A stretch of DNA of 64,000 nucleotides, from NCBI GenBank assembly GCA_934047225.1, contig OW204001.1, positions 7,114,201 to 7,178,200 on the forward strand. Reading direction: 5' to 3'. Below are positions 37,260-49,306 of this stretch, piece by piece (within the stretch, counting starts at the first letter, position 1; the number at the start of each line of letters is the position of its first letter). A program made the translations under genes and the position numbers. The stretch is from Ypsolopha sequella (lineage: Eukaryota > Arthropoda > Insecta > Lepidoptera > Ypsolophidae). The notes under the pieces are model-generated. The model saw only the letters and a list, made by a program, of their open reading frames with translations. It was not told the DNA's origin and did not search any database.

Positions 37260-40200
37260 ATGTCTGCTAACTACGTACGCTATGAAGTTGAGAAATCAGA
37301 TAAATTGGGCAGGTACGTGATGTTAATTGTTTTACTGGAAAAAGTTTGTAATCCCCGGCTTTTCTTTATACATCCTTTAAAGTGAAACCCGCATGCAATG
37401 TACGGGTTCCATCAAAGTATCTCGACCTCACATGTATTTTCAAATTGATAATAATAGGTTGACCACCTAATAATACTAAATAAGCATCTAAATTACTAAG
37501 TTAGCATAAACTAGGTTAGGTTAGGTTTCAACATATTATTTTTGATGCCAACTTAGTAATTTTGTTGCTGATTTTTGTATTTTGAGATGGTCAGTTAATT
37601 ACAATCAATCAATTGTTAACAACAATCGTTCACCATACATTAGTCCACTTTCCCGAGATCCAGATTTTCAATTCTATCAGATGGACGCACGGCTAGAGGC
37701 GAGAACAAGAATATTTTTTCTTATCTGATAATAAAACAGTAATTGTTATTTGGTAGTACCCAAATAATAAATAAAATTTTAATTATTTTCAATTTAAGTT
37801 TTTAACGTCTCTATGGGCGAGTGTTAGAGCGCTCGTCTGCTAACCTACAGGTCGTGGTTTTCCTGCTTGCTTCGGGTTGGTCCAATTGTGCCCGAAGTAC
37901 GGCGATAGGGCTTGCCAGTTCTTCCGTCGTTGAAAGCGGGTGTACGAAGTGTTGACTGACTCGCATTTCACAGTTCACACTTCCGAACATCTCCTACACT
38001 TCGGTTGCTTCGGTGATTCACAGGCCCGGATCTACGGTCGGGGGGAAGGGTAGGGGAGGGGGAAGGGAGAGAAATAATCGCTCATATTCAAATCCTACGT
38101 GTTGAATTTTTAATAATAAATTCAATATAGTAGATTTTGCGGAAAATCTCCAGGAAAATAATATTGAGAAATTAATTTTTCAATTAATTATTTTTAAAAT
38201 TTGTTTTTAACTTGATTGGTGTACAATGCTCAAACACTGTTTTTTTTTTTAATTAAAATAAACGTTGCAAAAATGTTTTAATTTTCATAACAAAGGCGCC
38301 AAATTAGCCCTGTAAAAATACGTAGAGCCGGGGATGGGGATTCATGTCGTGCCGATAGGTTTTGTTTTATTTTGATGTATAATTTGTAGATATGCCGTCG
38401 CAGCTAAAGACCTGCGAGCGACTGAGAAGGTGCTAACAGACCCTCCGTTCGTTCTGGGCCCGTACGGGGAGGCGTGTCTCGTCTGCTTCAACTGTCACTT
38501 GCCGCTGTTGAGCAAGTTCTTGTGCTGCAAGAATTGTGCCGTCGCGCCGATATGTCCCGGCGAGGGCTGTCCCGAACATCTCGATAGTGAGTTAAACTAC
38601 TACTCAATTTTTTTATGTAAAAATACCGTGGTTGGAGGGAAAGGAAAAAAAAAAGTACCCTAAATGTTGAAAGAAACTTTCACAGATTTTTGATAAAGCA
38701 TTACAACCGGGGAAATATGAAAAAAAACGTCCTGTATTTTTATGATACCGATCAAAATAATCAATCGGATTGACCCTTTCGATTCATATTATAAAATTAC
38801 AGGATATTTTTTTTTCTAATAACCGGTGGTAGCTAAGGAGTTGAACGCTGTGGCCTCTCGAATCTTGAGATCCAGTTTCGATCCCCGGTCGGGCATGCAC
38901 CAATGAGTTTTCAGGAATTTATGTTCTTACATAATTACCACTTGCTGAACGGTGAAGGAAAACATCGTAAGGAAACCTGCATGCCCTAAAAAGCGTGTAT
39001 TTGTGCCCGAAGTACGGCGATAGGCCTCACCCGCCTATCACATTGGGACGTAATAATCGTCGGCGAAAGGCGGGTGTACCGAGTGTGTACTGTGTATTGC
39101 ATTTCACAGTTTTCACTCCCATATATATTTTTTCCCGATTTCACCGGTTCGAATCCTGGTTCAAACAGGTGATTTATCAAACATTTTTTGAATGCAGTTT
39201 TACTTACTAATGAAAATAAAGGACCATGTTTCCTTTCAGTCTTTGCTTTTTACTTGTGGTTGTTGTGGACAGACACCCAAGCTTCGCCATAAGGGTTGTC
39301 GTTTTACGCAGGACCCTAAAAAATAATTCCTATATAGTGTCGGTATTTGCAATTGTCCTTATTCTGCAACATAAATTAGAATATATCGTAAGATGCTGTG
39401 TTACATGGAGATGACAGGAAAAAATGACGATAATGGTCGATGACGTCACAACCGTATTTTTTACTTATAAACAAAATGGTGATTGGATATTTGTTAATAT
39501 TTCAGAATTTCACAAAAAAACAGAATGCGATTTGTTTGCAAAATTAAAACTAAACAAAGGCCTTACTCCAATTACGTTAGTACAAAACGTAGGATCTCTG
39601 ATCGTCATTCGAGCGCTAATGAAAAGGACTTCTGATCCACAAGGCTGGGACGAATTCATGAAAATGGAAACACATTTACAAGAGAGAAGGAGTACTGATT
39701 TATGGGAATACTATGAAAGAACCGCGCAGGTATGTTTTAAATAAAGCTGGAAACTTGTATATCTAAAAATCCGTTGCATTTTCGTTTCGACGGAGAGTGT
39801 TTAGACTCGGATCCAACGACAATAATGTTATTTTTACAGTTCATAGAATCATTTGGCCTTCTCGACGGTGTTGAGGACAAGGAGTTGGTCAAAAAAATCT
39901 GCGCTGCAATTGACGTTAACAGTTTTGAGGTCCGCGGGCCAGCAATTCCTGCCATCGGATGCGCTGAGTTACTCCGCGGTATCTACATGAAGGCAGCCCT
40001 CTTGGCGCACAGTTGTGTAGGAAACACACAATTGGCTATCAATGATAACAATTTGCTCGTCTGTCACGTTACCAGCGATATAAAGAAGGGCGAACCGATT
40101 TATTACAACTATACGGATTCTTTAAAGGTACTGAATAATTCGAATAATCCGTTGCGATTCTTTCAATCATCATTAAACCTGCCTTAAATAATTAATTAAA

Positions 40201-43200
40201 ACAAAGTCGATCTAAAAAGATTTTGGCATCTTCATTTTGGTTTACAAGTTCTAGATTTAAACGAATTTTAGAGAAAGCCTAAATTTTCCACTATGTCCAT
40301 TATTTGATCCCATATAAAACTTTCAATATGGCGTCAGCAAACATCAGTTGCCCTTGTAATTCTGCATCTTGTTAAAAAATTTGCTAAATCGGCAAAAATA
40401 GCTGAAAAATGAAAATGAAAATAAAAAAAATCTTTATTGAAAATAAATGTAACAGTTAGTAGTTCCTGGCTCCCAAGCTAGAATTCTCTGTCCAATGGGT
40501 AGCCAGGCTTCTTTCGTACAGTATGAAGGTAGGTACATTTGCTAGTTATGTTTATGACTAGTTTAAAATAAGACTAATTAACAATAAATTAATCACACCA
40601 ATCGAACAATATTAGTGCGGGTAGGTGCCAACATCTCCAGTTGGAAGCAACTAAACATCTCGTTTAGTTTCAAAACAACAATAAGTAGTAGTTTATGCTA
40701 CAAGGGCGAAAATGAATAAATTACGAGGACGATTTAAAACACGAGCGTAGCGAGTGTGAGGAAATAAAACAAACATAATCTTTATACTTGCGATTGTCGG
40801 CACTTGGTGAAACTATCATAATCTTGTCAACTTTAAATTATGATTGGCTCAAAAGGACTGTATCCAGAGCCGTTAAACAGTGGAAAAAAGTATAACATTT
40901 ATGGATCACAGGAAAGGCTGCAGGTTAGCCAATCATTGTAAATAAATAAAATAAAATAATAATAATAAAGCCCTAGGGCAAAATAATCGACTTTCTGTTC
41001 GGTTTTGATGCATAAAAAGTGGGCCTTTACGAGTACTTGCATTGAAAAAATATTTAAAGTTATGAGTTATGGATACATGCGTATATTATTGTAAATAATC
41101 TACGTTTTCATTTAATGGTTTTTGAAATAGTTGCTACAATGAGCGGAAACAGAGACTTACCTACAAGAGGCAATGAACAATGTTTATGTCTAATCCAAAC
41201 CGTTACAAACAAATATCCGAATTCTTTGATAACATTTTACTCAAATGCAATTGTGCGCAGACCGGAATTACTACAGACCAAGCCAAGTAGGCACCTGGGT
41301 GAAATGGCATGCGAATTAATTCTAATATTACAATAGATATAACTTAAATTTAAATTTCAATGTTGACGGACTTTTGCTACACCCATTCTCATTTTATTTT
41401 TCTGCCATCAATACCCGAAATATGTGCGCCGCATTCCGGGTGACGTCAGATTTGCCAGCTGCCTACTTTTTAGGATGCCTTACGGAATTTGAATACAATT
41501 GTATTTCCAGGGCACAGCTCATCGTCAAACACACCTGATGGTTGGCAAACACTTGAAGTGTTCGTGCGAACGCTGCGCCGACCCCACAGAACTGGGGACA
41601 TACATCAGCTCAGCCAAGTGCCCTCAATGCAAGACCGGCTTCGTCTCGGAAGTAGAGGCTGAGAAGTGGAAGTGCCTGGGCTGCGAGAAGGGATACGAGC
41701 ATTCTAACATCGGTCATAAAGTCAAGTGTTGTGCGGACAAACTTGGCGTTATAAGTAAGTTGGCATTTTAATTTCTTTATAATATTTATATATAATATTA
41801 TAATATTATGGACAAAAAAATCTAATCAAGCATTGTTTTAGATGTTTGTTACAAATAAATATATAGATGTCATCGGCACATCGTAGAATTGATGGGCATA
41901 TATTAGGAGTTTCGCCTCGCTCCGCTTCGCTTCGCCCGGCTTCCCAAATGTATTTACATGTATGTATATCACACATTATATATCTACCTATATTTATTTA
42001 TATATCGTACATAATTTTGGGGTCATTTCCCCAAACGTCTAAGACAATGCTTGAGTCGATTTTTTTGTCCACCGTATATTTAAAATGTGCCAGGAGCTAC
42101 ATGAAAATCGATTTGCGAAACGGAATCTTGTGTTGCAGGAAATGGTCAGTTATTTTCAATATTAAAAGAGTGTTCAAATGAGCCTTTTGCATTTTTCACG
42201 CATATAATTACGTTCGGCTCCCGATCTAAAAAGTTTCCCTTGTCGCAAATTTACGGTTGTGTTGTTTCAAAGATAGTGGCGCCATCTACAAAAATGTTTG
42301 CAAGATAAATGATTTTGTTCATTTGCAGATAAGAAAGACGAAAAGGAGCTCGAAGAGTACATCAGAAACGTGTCTCTCATCCTCGCACCGAACCACTACC
42401 TTCTACTGGACGCTAAGCAACGTTTAGCCGGAGTCCTCAGAGACACCATCAATAGAGAACCGCATCCCACCAGAAAACTGATGAAACGCAAGGTGGAGCT
42501 CTGTGAAGAGTTGCTGCTAGTGCTGGAGATATTGTGCCCGGGGATTTCTAGAACTAAAGGTTGGTTTATACGGGAAACGGAAACGCAAGCTCTGTAGTCT
42601 GTCTGCCTGTTTGTACACAATGTACGGGTCCCGTCAACGTATAGTTAATCTGCGTATATAGGTATACACTTTTTATAGGTATTCCTCAAGAAGTCTCATA
42701 ATGTGATGTCCTCGAAGATTTTCCGTATTTTGCTTGGGAACCCAGACTAACTTTCTACCTACAAGCCAAATTTCACCTCAATTGGTTTAGCTATTCCCGA
42801 GTTATGCAGCGGACAGCAGACAGACAACAAAGCTTAATTTTACCATAAATAAATGTTTCCGTTTTGTGACGGAACCTTAATAATTATTTGTGCAACAAGG
42901 GACAAGAGAGCAAATTGCGATTGCTCTTTTGCGATTGCAGAGTGTGAATCCCGAGCAGGCGAAGGATTCTATTTCTATAATTTAAACACGAGTGAAGTGA
43001 GTGATTCTAAATTAGAATCCTGAGTGTAGTGAAGGATTCTAAGGCATAAGAAACAAACCACTATGCTCTCTTGTGATACATACAATTTTTCACCTCACAT
43101 AGCGAGAAAATACAAGATGTAAGAATTTCGAACGAATTAACTCACACTCGTATTAGTGTGATATATATGGCCACCATTGATTGAAAGAGGCGGCATGAGA

Positions 43201-46200
43201 ACTATCCACTTAGATAATTTACGGTTGTTTCTCCCACATAACTCGCTTCTTTTTGTATGAAAAAAAATGGTATCTGGCTCGAAAAAAACAAGTATTAGGT
43301 AGGTGCGACTCCGCCCGCCTTTTTTTTTTTTACGTGGCGTATTTTAAGATTTAGCGCCCTGGGGCTGTAAGGTTTGCCACCCCATAAACAACGAGAAAAA
43401 AGCAAAAAGTGTTGATTTGGGCTAAGAATGTAATGCATGAAAAACTAAAAAGGCCCTACACAGAAATAAACACCATTTATTCAATATATACCTAAATTTT
43501 TTCTAATGGCCAAATTGGTTACAAAATTCTTAAATGACACTATCATAATTAACGGATTTTGTCAAGTCAGCTTATAGACATTAAGAATAACTAATTCTTA
43601 ATTGCTTGTGCCGCCCCTCGCAGCCTGCTGCCCCGGGCCATGGCCCTTTTGGCCCTATACGCCACTGCATAGGGGTGAGCATATTGTCGTACTTACTGTT
43701 GCACTTTACGTCCATACTCGGAAACACCCTGACACCCTCTCACATATTTGTGTTTTTCAGCTATCACACTGTACGAGCTTCATGTCGCGTCGGTGCAGCT
43801 ATCGAAAAAGTTGTTTGAAGCGAGGGAAATAAGTAGCACTGCTTATTTGGTAAGAGCGAAATATTTAGATTTACTGACACATACCGGGAAATAAAAATTT
43901 ATATTAAGGGCGCACCGAGCGTTTGCCTTTGTCTCTGTCTTTTTGTTTACGTGTAAAGAGTAATAAAAATAACCAAACTTTTGCACTTTTTTAAATAAAT
44001 TCTTAGATAAATTACTATCGTGTACGAGGGGCATGCCAAAAGAAATTAGATACTCGAAAATTATAAAATTTATTCTTTATTACAAGTATCGATCTTTTCG
44101 AAGTATTCACCCTGAGCACGTATACACTTTTCCATACGTCTGAACTAATTGGAAAATACCACTGACCACTCTTCTTTAGACACCTCAGAAATCTCGAAAA
44201 TATAGGCAGCCAGTGCATCTTCTTTGCTTTCAAACTTCTTCCCCTTTATTTTTTTTTTTGATTTTTGGAAACAGGTAAAATCACAAGGTGCTAGGTCAGG
44301 GGAATTTGGTGAGTGAGGGAGGATTGACGCATTTTTTGAGTCGAAAAAATCAAGTGTTTTGGCAGACGTGTGCGACGCCGCATTGTCGTGGTGCCCGAGA
44401 AGGCGTCGGATTCCTGACTTCGGTCGCTTGTCACACCAAGCTGATATTACTGTTGGAGCACAAACTGTCACATACCATTCGGAGTTCATCGTTCTTTGAT
44501 TCTCTAGCACTACAGTAGCAATATGATCCGTTTTGCTGAAAAACGAGGCGACCATTTGTTTCTGTGTGCTTCGTGAACGGTGACATTTCGTTGGAGTTGG
44601 CTCATCTTCAAAGCACCATACAGTCGAATGTCACTTTGTTTCGGGATCATAGTTATAAAGCCATGTTTCATCACAAGTCAGTATATCATACACATTTTTT
44701 TTCTCGCCACCATCGAATTTATCTATCATGAACAGGCACCAATCCAACCGACGGTCTTTCTGTTCATCGGTAAGTTTGTGCGGCACCCATCTCAAACAAC
44801 ATTTACGGAGAGAAAGGTGGTCGTGAATTATGGTTTGCATTGCTGCTGATCCAATTCCCTGTTCTCGCTCCAGCTCTACATACATAATTCGTTGGTTTTC
44901 GCGAATAAGTATTCGACTGCACGAACGTTTTCTTCTGTGACCGCGGTTGGCAGCCGAACTGTCTTCGCTTCATCTTTGAGACATCCCCGTCCTCTTTTAA
45001 ATTCAGCGAACCAATTAAATACTGTTGCTCGCGAGCAACCAGACTCACCAAAAGTAGTAGCCAAAAGTTCAAAACATTCTTGAGGCTTAAAACTTTTTTA
45101 TAGTCATAATAAATCATAGCGCGACAATCACTTCGACTGAGCTCCATTGCTGCAAGCGAATTCCCGCCAGATTCTCGGAAAAATGATGCTCATCCAAATA
45201 AAAAAAAAAGAAATGAAGTGCGTTCTATTTTCAGATATATCAACAAACAACCAGCCTATAAGATGATATATAACTTTCCAGTGTCAATCAAAGGAGTAAA
45301 GAGTATCTAACTTCTTTTGGCATGCCCCTCGTATAAACGCTCCACTCATCTATGAACTTTATTTTTGTAAATTAATCATAATATCAAATTGCTTTTTTAT
45401 ATAAAAAAGGAGGGAAATAGAAGAAAAACTTACTCGAAAAGAGGTAATTTTTGTAATTTATTTTATCGAGCAAACTTTATCAAATCGTGTTTCAATCGTG
45501 TATACAGTCTAGCATATATACCCAATAATACCAATATATTTCCCTAGATTTTAATTTAATTGTTTACTACTTCAAACAAAGGTTATAAAAACATGTTTGT
45601 TTGTGTAAAAATCTCGGTGCGCTCTTAAGGTGATATACCGTGCTAGCAAAGGTCCCCGTTACTCCAGGCAGAAAGACCCGCAGTGCGAAAGGGACGGAAT
45701 CGGGGAAAATTGTCAAAAAGTCGGTTTTAAATGAATGCAAAATTAACTAAAATAGCTACAAAAAATTCCATAACCAGTAATTTAGGTATAGTTAAAACCC
45801 ATCTAAATAAATATTTTTCAAGTCTGTATACTATCCTAATTTGTCAGAATATCAAAAAAAGTGTAAATTTAGACCTGATTTCAATAATTATTTCTATCGA
45901 ATGAAATTCCTCCTATCGCGTTTCTGATAGACCAAAATCTAGTAAAAGGTCCCAAAATTGTTATACTAATTTATTTTACTTGGAACTTCATTAAAAGAGC
46001 AGATAAATAACCTCGAAAAGTGTAAATTTTCACGGTATAGCCCCTTAAGATATTCAAGTAAACGACATTTAGGTACTGTATCTCGCTTAGGTACTTGTCT
46101 GTCCTTTCGTTTTTGATAAAGCTGAGCTGGGTACTTCTGGAGCTGAAAAGATTTTTAGGCAATAAGATGGTGGCTGGGTGGTTTCCGTTTACGTTTTAGC

Positions 46201-46999
46201 ATGGTATATTCGGCCATGCGTTTTAGTTTACGTCCCTCATAGAGCTGGGAATCACACGAGCCAGTTCCGTTCTGAGCAAAAGGGACAAACCAATGTGTGG
46301 AAGCGACGTAGAACGGTTGCCCTCGTTCACCCGAGTCTAAATGGTATCTATAGGCATATAAAGAATATTTAGGGGCCGTCCATTAATCACGTGATGTTTT
46401 TTAGCAACTTTTTAACCCCCCCCCTTCCCCCATGGTGATACGTGGTGTGGTTTTAGACTACCCCTCCCCCTACCCAAAATCACGTGTATTTTTTTGGCAC
46501 AAAGTATATTAAAAATTTCAGAATATTATCTTTAAATTAAATTATATCTTTAATATGTATATCTATAAATATATCTTTAATTGCTTAGCAACGGCGAGTC
46601 AAGGTCACGCACAGTTTTTCGGTTTACAAATTGCGCGTTCAACGAAAAAATAAATACACGTGATATCTGACTACACCCCCCCCCTCCCCCCTTTCGAGCC
46701 TCACGTGATTAATGGACGACCCCTTATGTATCATTCTTAACGAGGTTTTATTTGATCCACAGGATGAACTGATGACTGCAGAGAGACATTTGAAGCGTTC
46801 TCTAGAAATGCTCTTTATAGAACCCGGTAATTCCCCTGAAGGTGAACTCTGTGCCAAGGCGTTAGAGGAGTACCGAGCATTGAAGGCCACTATAGCGACT
46901 GTCCTGGACGATATACATGCGGAAGGGGAGGTGGGGAAAGTCTTCATCAGTGACGTTACTAATGAGGAGCAGAGCTTGAACCCGCTAATAATAAGTTAA
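37260..46999 (+). CDS. SET and MYND domain protein, arthropod SmydA type (520 aa)
   Basis: Exons: 37260-37312, 38390-38586, 39506-39729, 39840-40127, 41511-41754, 42329-42559, 43761-43849, 46763-46999; phases fit and the ORF closes with TAA. The order is the SMYD one: the start of SET (GRYAVAAKDL), a MYND-like Cys cluster (CLVCFNCHLPLL, FLCCKNCAVAPICPGEGC and, across the junction, HLDKFHKKTEC), then the SET core (LLAHSCVGNTQLAI and KGEPIYYNYTDSLK). After that come post-SET cysteines (LKCSCERC, CPQCKTG, KCLGCEKG) and a C-terminal helical region. Family members methylate protein lysines; arthropod-specific SmydA paralogues are often divergent. Here the NHSC-type cofactor motif reads AHSC and the PN that follows reads GN, so activity is doubtful. 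Introns carry a mariner, SINEs and MITEs. I cannot say which SmydA paralogue this is. Confidence 0.88.
37812..37945 (+). mobile_element. tRNA-derived SINE (copy 2, diverged)
   Basis: An A-box-like gggcgagtgttagagcgctc heads a body with attgtgcccgaagtacggcg and gcgggtgtacgaagtg, shared with the copies at 38826 and 4284. The B box is poor. It lies in SMYD intron 1. Confidence 0.5.
38826..39075 (+). mobile_element. tRNA-derived SINE (copy 3)
   Basis: The head ggtggtagctaaggagttga with B-box-like gtttcgatccccggtc is followed by gggcatgcaccaatgag, ttgtgcccgaagtacggcga and ggcgggtgtaccgagtg. It is the best-preserved copy, in SMYD intron 2. Confidence 0.7.
40415..40560 (-). mobile_element. Possible LINE 3'-UTR fragment
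   Basis: aaaaaaatctttattgaaaa at the left reads on the minus strand as a ttttcaataaagattttttt tail. Behind it lies non-coding sequence with tagccaggcttctttcgtac. No coding remnant seen. Confidence 0.35.
40684..41048 (+). repeat. Interspersed repeat family R, copy 3
   Basis: Same family as 9166. It includes cgatttaaaacacgagcgta next to gcgagtgtgagg and ends gcctttacgagtacttgcat. It lies in SMYD intron 4. Confidence 0.8.
41808..42075. mobile_element. Inverted-repeat element in SMYD intron 5
   Basis: tggacaaaaaaatctaatca at the left pairs with gagtcgatttttttgtcca at the right; the arms run to about 35 nt through agcattgttttaga. The interior has cctcgctccgcttcgcttcg, echoing the repeat near 35700. 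Confidence 0.7.
42560..43760. other. SMYD intron 6, repeats but no gene
   Basis: Contains a repeat-like block near 42700-42880 (cgagttatgcagcggacagc and gttttgtgacggaacctta), a block of pseudo-palindromic words at 42890-43070 (acaagggacaagagagcaa..tgctctcttgtgat) and ggccatggcccttttggccc at 43640. None has a coding frame. Confidence 0.4.
44025..45331 (-). mobile_element. Mariner transposon with TIRs and TA duplication
   Basis: TA flanks (44023-44024 and 45332-45333) surround inverted repeats of about 32 nt, cgaggggcatgccaaaagaa at the left and ttcttttggcatgcccctcg at the right. The element is 1307 bp, normal for mariner. The transposase inside is frame-broken. Confidence 0.95.
44145..45147 (-). 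pseudogene. Mariner transposase, frame-broken
   Basis: Successive minus-strand frames give the N-terminal helix-turn-helix (CSRATVFNWFAEFKRGRGCL), then CCLRWVPHKLTDEQKDRRLD with the first catalytic Asp in LTCDETWLYNYDPETK. The C-terminal part follows, with LLGHHDNAASHTS and NSPDLAPCDFTCF. The spacing from the second to the third Asp is exactly 34 residues (D34D), the mariner signature. The three parts lie in different frames and the GRP-type linker is degraded (VRLPTAV), so this copy cannot make transposase, though all three Asp residues remain. Confidence 0.93.
46371..46725. mobile_element. Inverted-repeat element 'aggggccgtccattaatcac'
   Basis: aggggccgtccattaatcac at the left and gtgattaatggacgacccct at the right are inverted ends, next to poly-C (46417-46430) and poly-C/T tracts (46674-46690). 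I recall very similar ends in many insect genomes. It lies 37 nt before the last SMYD exon. Confidence 0.85.
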
Positions 47000-47665
47000 T
47001 GAATCAACGGCTTTATACCCTTTGTATTGCATCCCACGTGTGTAGAAGGACAGTAACAGCACAAAATAACCACTTACAGAAGTTCACTCCACATAACTAG
47101 CCAAAACAGGCGCACGCACACATTGACACGTACGTACGACGATATCAGTCGAAGTCGGTCGAATGCCAATGAGCGTTTTTCCTTATGTCAAATTTAGTGT
47201 TAAATAAGATTCCTAGATGTCACTGTCGTATTCTTTAGCAACAGAATCAAAGACAAAATTTGCAAAGATTCCAAACAAACGAAAAACCACTTTTGGCATT
47301 GATTGCTACGAAACACATTTTATCTATGGTGATATGGACAGCGCCATCTGGGGCAAAGCTAAGAACTAAGAAAAAAAAACAACCAGAAAAACGCTCATAC
47401 GAAATTCTGTCGCGATCATCAGCATCATACGTACGCGTCTATGCATGTGTGCGTCTGTTTTCGCTCGTTGTATGGAGTCGGCCTTCTGGTAATATCTATT
47501 TTGTGGTAACAGTGTGAGTTGTGAAAAGGTTTATTTTTTACCGTTATACCGGTTCAAGCCCTGGTGAATAGTCCGTTACAAAAAGCGTAAGCAAATTATA
47601 CAAAACAATAATTTCTGTTTGTATTCTATTTTATGTAAATAAAATGTTTTAAAAACCTACCGTTT
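47000..47665 (+). other. SMYD 3' region
   Basis: Follows the SMYD stop. It holds short repeat S copy 2 (47198-47252) and a poly(A) signal aataaa at 47638-47643, a plausible transcript end. Confidence 0.45.
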
Positions 47666-47774
47666 GTTTTTCAAAGTTTGTGATATGGAGAAATTCTACG
47701 TCTCTGTATGGAGATATTAAATTTTATAAACTTTGGTACAAAAAGTACAAATTCATCTTTACGTCATAAATACA

Positions 47775-48035
47775 TATCTCAGCTGAGTATCTCAGGGATC
47801 TCGGGATGTTTCCGAGTGTGGACTGTCATGTGCAAGTCACAGGTCACACTCGTACGCAGGTTTCATTGACGATTATAACGTCCCAGCGTGATCGGCGGTC
47901 AACTTTATTGAAATACTGCTGCGGGCACAAATATTAACCTTCCGAAGCACGCAGACTGAACACAAATGGACGGAATTTGAACCCATGACCAAGCGCGACG
48001 TCTACATTCAAACCACTAGACCACAGAAGCGGTCA
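47775..48035 (-). mobile_element. tRNA-derived SINE (copy 4)
   Basis: On the minus strand, accgcttctgtggtctagtg then gtttgaatgtagacgtcgcg form an A box, and catgggttcaaattccgtcc a B box about 40 nt on, as in tRNA genes. The body has ttgtgcccgcagcagtattt and ctgggacgttataatcgtc. The body words match the other SINEs; the head differs, so it may be a sister family. Confidence 0.7.
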
Positions 48036-48279
48036 TTTTCCTTACATCTCTCTCATTATTTTTGCCTAGGGCTCAAAACACAAATTTTCTGTACCTTTTA
48101 TTTACAAAATCTAAACCGATTAGTAGGCTATAAATAAGAAACGCAAGGTATTTCTAGAATATTCTGTATAAAGTGAAAATTGATATTAATGTTGTATACT
48201 TTGACTGGTTAGTTTGAAAACAGTGTAGCTGCAGCGTTTATTGAAAAATTCGGAACATAACTTGAAAAAAAAAAAAGTC

Positions 48280-49032
48280 ATAGGATGCGTTCCTAAACGC
48301 CGGGATAAAGGTAAAAATTAACCGTCACCCTTTCTACAACCCCTAGCGATGCGCATGATGAAATATTTCAACAATCGAGATAATTGCAATCGTTTTAATG
48401 TAACAATCGAAACATCCAATGCTTCGTTGACCAACAGAATGATCGAGAAATTTTTCGATTGATTTTTCGGTATGCTTCTTCACCTGAGCGAGAATAGAAG
48501 ACTGAAGCGAAATAAAAAACTAATCTACTTGCGTGTTCGTAATGAACGATGTAAATATAAAAATAAGAAGCTCTACACAAATCTATAGAATTTCATTTAC
48601 ATTGACGAGTGAGATATTAATAATCGAGACATTGGAACAATCGAAACAATCGATGAAAATATCTCGTCATCGCGCATCGCTACAACATCCGAGAGAAAAC
48701 GAACAGCTCGAATCTTTCAATAAACCTAGTCAGAAAATGTAAAATTCACATTGGGTAAGGTCATGGACAAATCGGTTACATAAATAAGCAGAATAAACCA
48801 AATAAATCAACCACCATAGTACATACCATGGTGGTTTAAAGTGTCTTGAAGTTAGCTGCACAATCACGTTTGACAGCCAATTTTTCCCCACGATTTTTGA
48901 CGTTTGTCGAGTTAGTCGTCGTGGGTGTTTATAGTGGAAATAGTTTATTGTGATCTGAAGACCGTACTCATTGAGAGTAAAATGTAACATTTCATTTATC
49001 CTACCCCCGGGTGTTTAGGAACGCAACCTAAT
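48280..49032. mobile_element. DNA element with a second MITE nested inside
   Basis: Outer inverted repeats: aggatgcgttcctaaacgcc at the left and gtgtttaggaacgcaacct at the right. Inside, at about 48341-48682, a second inverted-repeat unit runs from tagcgatgcgcatgatgaaa to gtcatcgcgcatcgcta, flanked by ctacaac on both sides (48334-48340 and 48680-48686). The pair sits 0.3 kb upstream of erlin. Confidence 0.75.
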
Positions 49033-49306
49033 TTCCGATAGAATAGAATAGGAGTTATTTAGGACCGATAGCATAAGATAAGCATATAATAGCCTCAAAA
49101 TCTAGAAACTTTATTTGTAAATAAATATCCCTTTATCTTCTGATTTTGCTTTGCTAGTTTACACGGGAATCTTTCAGCATACCGCTTCAATTGTCCATTG
49201 GTTTTTATGTGAGGTCAGTTCAATTTTTCTGGGTACAATTTAGGAAATGTATTTCGATGATAGATAACCTTAGTTTTCATTGGTTTTTTACAATTTCAGC
49301 CCGGCG

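Larger units (their letters stand above)
43900..45632. mobile_element. TTAA-flanked element, copy 2, carrying a nested mariner
   Basis: Left end ttaagggcgcaccgag and right end ctcggtgcgctcttaa, both with TTAA. Its left flank (gtctctgtctttttgtttac..gtgtaaagagt) matches the inverted right part of the element at 22859. The mariner at 44025-45331 lies within it. Removing the mariner leaves about 0.43 kb, the size of the other copy. Confidence 0.75.

Noticed and set aside
39140..39170. B-box-like ggttcgaatcctgg as a pol III promoter
   Set aside because: No A box at a suitable distance upstream.
39774..39839. Extension of SMYD exon 4 to an upstream ATG
   Set aside because: The acceptor ttatttttacag at 39839 joins exon 3 in phase, and the upstream residues match no family position.
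47960..48035. tRNA gene on the minus strand
   Set aside because: Good promoter boxes, but no paired acceptor stem, and it leads into SINE body sequence.
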